From positions 85,939,741 to 86,003,740 of the forward strand of contig CM041465.1 in NCBI GenBank assembly GCA_023213395.1: 64,000 nucleotides of DNA, in the 5' to 3' direction. Shown here in pieces: positions 56,873-64,000 of this stretch. The notes below the pieces were generated by a model. The model did no database searches. It saw only the letters and a program-made list of their open reading frames with translations, and was not told the DNA's origin. Within the stretch, counting starts at the first letter, position 1; each line of letters begins with the position of its first letter. The stretch comes from Cycas panzhihuaensis. Taxonomy: Eukaryota > Cycadophyta. Made by a program: the position numbers and the translations under genes.

Positions 56873-56886
56873 AATGTACATTTGGG

Positions 56887-57180
56887 TCATTTGTATTTAC
56901 AACGTTTTGTCCTTGGAAATGTCTTGAGAATGATGTCTTCAACCTGCTCCTTGTCTTCAATCTTGTAGTGATGTCTTTGCTGCAGAATGATATCTTCATC
57001 TTGATTTTTGTCTTCAATTCTGTATTGATGCCTTTGTAAGATGATATCTTCAACTTGATTTCCATCTTCAATTCTATAGTGACGACGTTGATGTAACTGC
57101 TCTAGTAAGTATAAATCATGTTCCCTTATTGCGATTGATCTAGTCTGATGAGGATTCTGTAAGTAACCATCTTCAATCAC
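56887..57180 (-). pseudogene. copia-2 RNase H tail with internal triplication
   Basis: 97 codons on the minus strand. LQNPHQTRSIAIREHDLYLL matches the copia RNase H stretch K-N-P-x-x-H-x-R-S-K-H-I-D-I-R-x-H, then three near-copies of an 18-residue unit (RHHYRIEDGNQVEDIILQ type), the last ending QVEDIILKTFPRTKRCKYK, which corresponds to the usual D-Q-V-A-D-I-L-T-K-x-L-P end of copia pol. So the end of RNase H is kept and its EDxxQVEDI block is present three times. The frame stops just before the polypurine tract. It directly follows gag, implying deletion of the pol between. Confidence 0.65.
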
Positions 57181-57183
57181 AAC

Positions 57184-57905
57184 TTACCTGTCATCATTAT
57201 TCTGTATAAACTCTTGATCGTCATGTACAACAGTGACTTCTTCAATCTTTGGGGCAAAATATTGATCAATTAGCATACTCTTTGAACTTGAATCAATGCT
57301 TAAAGAAGGGACATCATCAATATAAGACTCATCCTTTATGGGATTATTAGATTCAATTTCTCTTGAAATCAATTCATCACTTTCAATGTCTTCATCTGTA
57401 ATCTCATCAATGCATTCAACAGTAAAAGTTTCGTCAATGCTCAAACATTCTTCATATTGACATGTTGTTTCATCAGTGTTGATGATACTTTCTTCATTCG
57501 TTGTACCTGTACCATAACTAGCCTTAATTGCTTTTTCAATCATTTGTTGTGTTTCTTCAGGAGTTTGTTCAAATACTTCCCTTAAAAAATCCCAAGCTTC
57601 TTTAGTATTACTTGCATGTAGAATCATAGGAATGACAAAATGGAATTCGGAAGGAAGATCAACCTCATTGAATGCAGCACGAATCATAATAAATATTTTT
57701 CTATCTTTCTTCTCAAGCATTTCCTTTTCTTCTTCATCATTACGGATATCATATTCATCAGTAACAATCTTCCACAAACCTCTAACTATGAATAGACATC
57801 TCATTTTAATTATTCAGAAGAAGTAGTCTTCACCATTGCACTTAAGTACTGGAAGAAACGAATCCCTTAAGTAATATTCATTTGTTTCAGGAGCATATAT
57901 AACCA
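57184..57905 (-). pseudogene. copia-2 gag
   Basis: Minus strand. 206 codons open from 57804, but the family N-terminus lies upstream in frame: FLPVLKCNGEDYFF, then TGA where Trp is expected in the N-G-x-N-Y-x-x-W motif, then IKMRCLFIVRGLWKIVTDEY. UBN2 core: KDRKIFIMIRAAFNEVDLPS, MILHASNTKEAWDFLREVFE. The C-terminal 110 residues are very acidic, with many Asp, Glu, Ser, and show no zinc knuckle. It ends in a TAA that overlaps a perfect splice-donor match (CAG/GTAAGT). One nonsense codon separates the motif start from the rest. Confidence 0.75.
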
Positions 57906-59590
57906 CATCATTATCCTTTATGATTGTAAATGCTATTCTCTAACACTACTTCCTTTTTCAATCAATAAATTCACCCATCAATCTCAACAAACTTTCTTAT
58001 GTCTCGTGTCCTTCATATCATTGACTTCATCATCACATCATTGTCTCATGCATCTCACATATTGCCAAATAGTCACATGGAAAGAAGCTTATACCACATA
58101 CATCTCACAAAAATCATGCATACCTCACGTCACACATCATTCACTTAATTCAACAATTTTGCTTCCCTGTAACAAAAAAAACCTCATCCTTCTTTGCCCA
58201 TTCACATCATAAAACATGCCTAATGCACCCACCAAAGTGTTCAATCTTGTCAAGGATTCACAATTGCCTTATTTGACCATACATCCTTTATCATTTACCA
58301 TAACATTGCCATATCACCACAACATATCATTGCCATAATGGCTCTTTATGTAATCACATACAACAAGCTTCAATCACCTACTTGCCCATGTCATGCCCTC
58401 AATTCCCCAATTAATTTGCCATATAACTCATATGTAGTAAGCACCTCACTGCCTCAAATGCCCATTAAGATCACATTCCAAAGAGTACTAAATCACCCAA
58501 CTTACTCATGTAAAACACGCGCATAATCGCCTCAACAAAACACATGTAATAAAGTGCTTAATTACCATTTAAATAATCACTATCTTGCATCTCAAATGAC
58601 TAATAGTCACAGATATTCACATATTTAGAATCAATGTAGCCAATGTGTGAATGTCTCTCTTATCACCCAATCAATACTTCATGCAAAGATTATTAAATAG
58701 CTCCTTTATTAATGAATAATATACTGCTCCATTGCCAAGACCATTAAAGTACCATTAAGCAAGCCCCTAAAAAAAAGGTGTTGATGGGACCTACCTCACC
58801 ACTCCAAACTTGATAAACACCACCTCATTCTGTGTGATGATTAGTAACCAATAGAAATATCTCCAATGTACTAGAATTGAACCATAATACTCTACGATGC
58901 TACACGTCTCACTGCTATTTGTAACACACTAAACCAATCCTTCCCAAATCCAGAGTATGTACTTGCTAACTGTAACCTGCGATGCCTACTCGAACAAGAA
59001 AGGTTGGATCAAATAACCTGATAAATGATCTGTGGCCAGAATATTCGAGCAGACGATGAATGCGTATTACCCAGATGCTGATTCGAATCAACAGTGGTAC
59101 AAATATCATATACAACTGTATATAAGGGTGAATTGCGATGTCTCTAGATTCTGGGTTTATCTCTTGGTTGTTGCATCTTCAGTGGCTCTCTTCTGCTTCC
59201 CAGTTGTTCAATAGACATCTTCATGCAATCTCAGGGCATTAGGAGTGGTTATATGTGTAACAGCGAACTGGAAACACTGAGAGCTAAGAAGCCACCCACT
59301 GCACCAATATCGTCTTTTGCTCTACGTGATCGATTCCCTGTGGCGTTACAATGACGAAACGTGTTTTAGTGTCTTCACGAATGGACCCATCATTTTCTGA
59401 AGCTCTGACTTTTAGAAAATGCTGAGAATACTGAACTGGCGTGCGCCATAGGAGTCTAATATGGTTATGTTCAAATTTCACAGTGTTTCCATTAGACGAT
59501 CGTTGGATGGATTCAAGAATTCATATCATCACAGAAGCTGAATTTCCAGATGGTCACAGCCGTTGGAATCGAGGTTAAGCCCCTCCTCTT
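57906..59590. other. copia-2 internal region without retroviral coding
   Basis: About 1.7 kb between gag and the promoter-like part. 57950-58620 is AT-rich and unusually rich in CAT/CAC triplets on the plus strand (ATG/GTG on the minus). The open frames 58006-58212, 58338-58526, 59032-59214 (+) and 59284-59481 (-) match nothing I recognise. May be leader or captured DNA. Confidence 0.4.
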
Positions 59591-59667
59591 TTGTGACTTT
59601 AAACTTCCTACCGACAGCCCTGGAATTGATTGAGGAACCTCAAAAATTCTAACCAGCGCACATCATG

Positions 59668-59677
59668 ATGACGTCAT
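59668..59677. promoter_or_regulatory. ATGACGTCAT palindrome (bZIP-type site)
   Basis: A perfect TGACGTCA core, the classic TGA/CREB-type bZIP site, about 130 bp upstream of the TATA box at 59797 and 341 bp upstream of the cold-shock ATG. Confidence 0.45.
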
Positions 59678-59796
59678 TACAAACCATCGTGGGTAGAGCT
59701 CATTGGGTGACTTCCATAGGGTACGGTCACATACATTATTCGTTTTCAAATAGAAGTGGCAACCTTACAAAATAATATATAATCATCAATGGTGAC

Positions 59797-59805
59797 TATA
59801 TAAAT
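59797..59805 (+). promoter_or_regulatory. TATA box candidate of the cold-shock-domain gene
   Basis: TATATAAAT on the plus strand, 213 bp upstream of the ATG at 60018. With the bZIP-type palindrome this looks like a core promoter in the same direction as the cold-shock reading frame. Confidence 0.45.
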
Positions 59806-60017
59806 CCACTTCGACGATTGAAGGGAGGTTGCGTAGGATATTAACAGGATGGGCGAATTATCTCCTCTTATCTTAATAAGCATAATGCTGCCAACGCTTT
59901 TACCATCACCCTTGATCACGTAACCTCGGCAAACCTTAACGGTAGGGAATAAAACAGCGACTTTGTCTTCAAAAATAGGCAGTTGGCAGCTAGATATATA
60001 TCAACGGTGTAACATAG

Positions 60018-60212
60018 ATGGGCAAGGCTAAATGGTTCGACACACAAAAGGGCTTTAGATTCATAAAGCTAGATGACGACGGGGACGATCTATTTGTCCA
60101 TCAGACGTCTGTACATTCAAATGGGTTTCGTAGCCTGGCAGAAGGAGAGTTGATGGAGCACGAACAGGGTGGTAGAATTTTGTCTATAAGCACCTCACTA
60201 CTCTCACGGTAG
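60018..60212 (+). pseudogene. Cold-shock-domain protein, truncated 5' fragment
   Basis: 64 codons. The first 50 are a plant cold-shock domain of the GRP2/CSP type, a nucleic-acid-binding beta barrel: [20 protein letters not shown], then [20 protein letters not shown] and GELMEHE. RNP2 (L-F-V-H-Q) is intact; RNP1 should read K-G-F-G-F-I but has Arg for the second Gly. After GEL the sequence departs from the family, and the glycine-rich and CCHC zinc-finger C-terminus is absent. It lies inside copia-2 on the strand opposite to the element. The ATG is the natural family start. Probably a captured, truncated host gene; expression unknown. Confidence 0.8.
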
Positions 60213-61344
60213 TCTTTTCGTCCCAGTTCCAGATCAATAAGTGGCCCATGAGTATGACAATTCACTCTTTGGTGGTAAAGGCTAAGATATCAACGTAGAA
60301 GATGATTTAGGCGTACTCCTCCTCCTGTGCATTGTTAATAGTGTAGATATGCTGGATATTAAGGCGTCTTGAACAACATCGACCCTTCACGCACTCTAAC
60401 TAGCAGCGAAGGAGCAATAACAGCAGCGAAGGAGCAACAACAGCGAGAAGATATGTTTTTAATTCCCTACTTTACCCCAACTCTACGACCACTTTTCCGC
60501 CTTGTACAAGTGATGTAACAGAGAAGACAACCTCCACAGGGAGAAACTAAATTGCTAGAGCACAAACAGTCACATAATAGCCAGAGATAATAGCATGCAA
60601 GTAGGGTGATTCAATATACAAAATACATATAAGAGGCGACTTTGTAAAAACAAGGGATGATGAAAATAAGATCAAAGGCCAGGTATATACATGCGATATT
60701 GATGCAAATGAATTAACTGCAGTGCTATACAAACACGGGTGACCCAAATATTATCACACGACTCCAGATAAACAGTATTATCATGAGGCGATTGTCATCC
60801 ACGCAAGGTGGATTAACACAGGTGGCCCAATATATAAATATGAAAACGGGTAATTGCAGTATATAAAAAACAGTGAATTGCATAGAATATCAAGGGCGAC
60901 ATCACAATTTATCTCACGACTACTTAATCTTTATACAGGTTAGTATTATCTATACCAAATGAATTGCATACACAAATAATTCAACCAATAGACAGATTAT
61001 CATCACACACGCAGAAAGTTTATTCACTCATGGTGTAAATATACATTGTGAAGAGCTAATTGATATATATTTTAAACCCTAAAATTTTATTAACGGGTGA
61101 TAAATATATTGAGCATACTTCAAAACCATTGACTGCACTATAACTGACCTGCTAGGATTTTGTACTCTTTTATAGCTCAACTGAGGGCTGATAATAGGGC
61201 ATACAAACTCAGTCGCATCGTCAAATAGGAATGGGCATCAAGAGCTCTACAGATCTACCTCCTCACACGCCAACAGAATTAGGGTTCCACCAACCAACAC
61301 CTAGCTCAACCTCGCTTCATGTCGCTCAAACTTGCTTCACCTTA
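60213..61344. other. copia-2 internal region, PBS-proximal
   Basis: About 1.1 kb. Contains a 20-bp direct repeat (60401-60440), a coding-like plus-strand stub at about 60630-60747 (GDFVKTRDDENKIKGQVYTC then DIDANELTAVLYKHG and stop) that I cannot assign, and otherwise no frame. It is the sequence that directly follows the PBS on the minus strand. Confidence 0.4.
60401..60440. repeat. 20-bp tandem repeat, two units
   Basis: cagcgaaggagcaataacag-type unit twice in a row, one base different. Lies 190 bp after the cold-shock frame stops. Confidence 0.6.
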
Positions 61345-61356
61345 GCTCTGATACCA
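61345..61356 (-). other. copia-2 primer-binding site (initiator tRNA-Met)
   Basis: Minus strand TGGTATCAGAGC, a perfect copia-type match to the 3' end of initiator tRNA-Met, touching the 5' LTR with no spacer. Confidence 0.9.
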
Positions 61357-61572
61357 TGTTGGAAATCAACTTGCACAAGATAATATTCACAAGCAGAACA
61401 AACAGAACCAAACACTACCTCACATGATCGAACAGTACCCTTAAGGTACCTCCATTGTATTAAGAAAAATCATTACTATATGATACACAAAATTGTGTAC
61501 TTATAAGTCATTATGGAAGAGTAGGACCCACTTGCATGTGGGACAAATCAAATGTACATTAATATTCTAACA
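61357..61572 (-). repeat. 5' LTR of copia-2
   Basis: 216 bp; minus strand TGTTAGAATATTAATGTACA to TTTCCAACA, followed by the PBS. Confidence 0.88.
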
Positions 61573-61935
61573 ATTGTAACAACTAGTGTCCTTTGTAATT
61601 TAAGCGTCAACGTCCTTAAGTGAGACTCAAACTCATTTGTTTATTTTAAAATTTTGGTCACAAAATAAATGTCAATTTGGGAGCAACGTATTATCCCAAG
61701 GTTATTGGTTTCTTATGAGGTCACATGTCATCTTCAACTTGGCTTCATTTATCTCCTTACGACTCTTTGACTCATGCCTTCAATGCGTTATTCTTGTAGG
61801 TTAGGTTTCACAAACATAAATGCACATAGAAAACCATATGCAAATAACTCAAACATGCATCACATAACATATTTATTTCTCATAACTCGATTATTCATTA
61901 AATGATAGATAAAAATATATTTTTGGATTTCTTTG
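61573..61935. other. Interval between copia-2 and copia-3
   Basis: 363 bp with no gene. Begins with the ATTGT target duplicate of copia-2 and ends with CTTTG (61931-61935), the likely right-hand target duplicate of copia-3. It may be the rest of the gypsy-1 LTR. Confidence 0.45.
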
Positions 61936-62226
61936 TGTTGGATTCATTACAAATGTAGAAAATAAAACATAGCAAAAATAAATAGGATCCAATTATAGTC
62001 ATGCAAAAAACACCAAAATTTATAGTGGAATGCTCACAAAGAAAAAACCATTTTTAATGTTCCATATAAAAATTTAATATTATTACATCATAATGTATAT
62101 TGTCACTATATTATTTTACACAACACATACCAAACATTATAATAACATATAAATAATATTAATTAACATGCTAAATAACTAATGACCTTTTAAAAAGATA
62201 ATATTAAAACAATAAACATTCTAGCA
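61936..62226 (-). repeat. 3' LTR of copia-3
   Basis: 291 bp; minus strand TGCTAGAATGTTTATTG to GAATCCAACA, next to a purine run AATATTAAGGGGGGA (62227-62241). Unrelated in sequence to the copia-2 LTR apart from the CCAACA end. The partner LTR is outside the window. Confidence 0.75.
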
Positions 62227-62241
62227 TCCCCCCTTAATATT

Positions 62242-64000
62242 GACCTGGGGAATGAAGAAAAATAGAAGATGTAGAAGGTTCCAACATGTATATTACCAAT
62301 AAAGATTTCTGTCACCAGGAGAAGTTGTCACAACTTTCACAAGATTAGCTTTAGTGAGAGTCTTGGTTAGGATATCAACAAGCTATTGATCTATTAAATA
62401 ATACAATAATTGAAGAGTGTCTTAACTAACTAAATTGCAAATATAATGTTGATGTAGTTCAAATGCGTAGCTCTAGAATGATAAACAATGTTAGTAGTAA
62501 TAGAAATAACAACATAATTATCAACATTTATCTACATAGAAATATGTAATAAAAAGCTAAGTCTATCAAGCAATTATTTAATCCATAAAACTCTTTTATT
62601 GGCTTCGACCAAAACATAATACTCAACTCTAGTTGTAAGGTGTAGAAGATCACATTTTCTTACTTATTCAAATAATAGGTATAACATCAAAGAAAAAGAC
62701 ATATTGCAATCAATTTTTTTTCATCAATATCACCTATTGAATTTGAATCTATAAAACCAATCAACTAAAATTTATTATTAGTAAAATTATAATTCAAACT
62801 ATAATTAATCATACCCTATAGATATTGAAAAAATCTTTTGGTTGTTATCCAATAAGACTCATGAGGTTATTGCATGAAACGTGAATATAAACCAACTACG
62901 TAGGAAATATTAAGACATGCATGGATTAAATAAATAAGGCTACTAACTAATTATCTATAAATTGTTGTAACAACTAAAGGTGAAATAAATTTTAGTGTAA
63001 GTTTAATACTAGATCATATAAGGGTGGGTGAAATTTTACATGTTTCCATTTTAAACATATTAAGTAGATCTAAAATATATTTTGGTACAAATATAGAAAC
63101 TCCAAAATTTGTTTGTACAACTTAAATTCTAATAAAGTAATATAGTAGACCTAAATTAGTCATTTATTCGCATTACTCATTAAATTCTTTTTGAGTGAAC
63201 AAATAGATGTAAACATTAAATACCACTAACATTTAGTATTAGAAAAACAATATCATTACATTGTTTTCAAAAATAAAAATTTGAATCACTAATACATCTA
63301 TAAACATTATTGTAAATAAGATATTTGTCAATTTTATCATATCAAATTTTTAGTACTTGTTTTAAACCATATAGAGACTTCTTAAACTTACAAATTAAAT
63401 TTAGATCAATTATATATCTAAGTGGTTGAATGCACTTTACATCCATTTGATAAATTTTCTAACCAAACTTGGCTAATAAAAAAATGACAATTTTAATTAT
63501 ATTCATTTTCACAACAAGGACAAATGATTTATGATAGTCAATACCATTGACTTACAAGAATCCCTTTGCCACTAATCTAGCTTTATGTTTGTCAATAACA
63601 CCATTTGAATCATACTTAGCATAGTAAATCCACTTACAACTACCTAAATTTTTTTCCGATGAGAAGGGGAATTAAATTCAATGTACAATTTAAAATAATA
63701 GAAAACAAAGATAAATATTAATAAGGTGCAAATGTGAACCTTCTTCATCAAACTTGACATTGTATCTAATATAAATGTTCTAAAAAAATGAATCAAAGAA
63801 TATGTACTCTTTACATTCTTTACTATATATTGAAATGTTTGACAATAAATTCCCACTAGAGCAATTTTCTTCAAAAACATTGTTATTAACAACTTTGATA
63901 GAAAAACCATTGAGAAGATAATTGACACAATTTATAATTTTTACACAAAGGTTTAAATACAAATATTTTGAGTATACTATACGTGCCATTTCAACTAAAA
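62242..64000 (-). pseudogene. copia-3 pol, C-terminal part (integrase tail, RT, RNase H)
   Basis: Minus strand, AT-rich and full of stops. From the right edge: an integrase tail (YSKECKEYIFFDSF and NVKFDEEG, the G-Y-S-x-x-x-K-x-Y-R block), RT with CKWIYYAKYDSNGVIDKHKA, RLVAKGFL, QVNGIDY-like block, [22 protein letters not shown] near 63340-63660; no Y-V-D-D motif remains; then NMFKMET-type pieces near 63050; RNase H end with DQ-stop-LVDILTKTLTKANL at about 62340-62395. Runs off the window. Long decayed. Confidence 0.75.

Larger units (their letters stand above)
56629..61572 (-). mobile_element. copia-2: pol-less Ty1/copia-type retrotransposon carrying extra DNA
   Basis: 4944 bp bounded by two LTRs in the same orientation, with ATTAT (56624-56628) and ATTGT (61573-61577) outside, a 5-bp target duplication with one mismatch. 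Read on the minus strand: 5' LTR, PBS, about 3.4 kb of non-retroviral sequence, gag, a scrap of RNase H, polypurine tract, 3' LTR. Protease, integrase and RT are missing, so it would have needed another copia for mobility. The LTRs differ at roughly ten substitutions plus three short indels over about 216 alignable bases. Confidence 0.8.

Noticed and set aside
57184-57804. Acidic minus-strand protein as a host gene
   Set aside because: The GLWKIVTDEY and NTKEAWDFLREVFE blocks, plus the polypurine tract and LTR beside it, identify it as copia gag.
60547-60747. Minus-strand frame of 66 codons with membrane-like segments
   Set aside because: Opposite strand to the coding-like stub and with no recognisable feature; composition alone explains it.
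55834-61935. Treating 55834-56628 plus 61573-61935 as one complete gypsy-1 LTR
   Set aside because: The target duplication fits copia-2 insertion there, but I cannot see a CA end with a matching 5' LTR, so only the start is annotated as LTR.

Overview
The window is plant nuclear DNA made almost entirely of nested, decayed LTR retrotransposons; I found no intact host gene. Evidence for a land plant: Ty3/gypsy and Ty1/copia polyproteins with plant-type gag (UBN2-like and retrotransposon-gag folds), copia primer-binding sites matching initiator tRNA-Met, a plant mobile domain (PMD) reading frame, and a fragment of a plant cold-shock-domain protein. The nesting depth and 2.5-kb LTRs suggest a large, repeat-rich genome (a gymnosperm would fit), but the species cannot be told from this sequence.

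The first 54 kb is one locus present twice. Copy A (about 254-26763) and copy B (27264-54039) carry the same insertions in the same order, separated by exactly 500 Ns. Copy A stops inside a gypsy RNase H; copy B restarts inside an LTR that lies near the start of copy A. The simplest reading is two haplotigs or overlapping contigs set in tandem by a scaffolder. The copies are identical over stretches of several hundred bases, then differ by many small indels that cluster at CHG/CG contexts.

Layout of the nest, outermost first: (i) gypsy-1, an old Ty3/gypsy element: RT at 2.6-3.1 kb (A) and 29.6-30.2 kb (B), RNase H and integrase at 54.0-55.7 kb, 3' LTR from 55834; a pol-less copia element (copia-0) interrupts its RT. 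(ii) copia-1 (3146-26693 and 30173-53963), inserted just after the first catalytic Asp codon of the gypsy-1 RNase H, with a TGATG target duplication. (iii) gypsy-2 (4345-20473 and 31444-47760), a 16-kb Tat-like element in the copia-1 leader, flanked by CATGG. Gypsy-2 has gag, protease, RT, RNase H and integrase in the sense direction, then an antisense gene with a PMD, a candidate intron, a TATA box and a perfect 32-bp palindrome near its 5' end, then a second, archaeal-type RNase H just before the 3' LTR. A divergent gypsy-2-family LTR in reverse orientation lies at the start of each copy.

The unique right end (54-64 kb) holds the rest of gypsy-1, then copia-2 (56629-61572, minus strand), a 4.9-kb element with matching LTRs, tRNA-Met PBS and polypurine tract but no integrase or RT. 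It keeps a gag fused to a scrap of RNase H with an internal triplication, and carries about 3.4 kb of extra DNA including a promoter-like region and the first part of a cold-shock-domain gene in the opposite orientation. Last is the 3' end of copia-3 (61936-64000, minus strand), with its 3' LTR, RNase H, RT and integrase tail.

Every retroelement frame is broken by stops and frameshifts. Many stops are shared by copies A and B, so the elements died before the copies diverged; the extra frameshifts private to one copy look mostly like consensus error.
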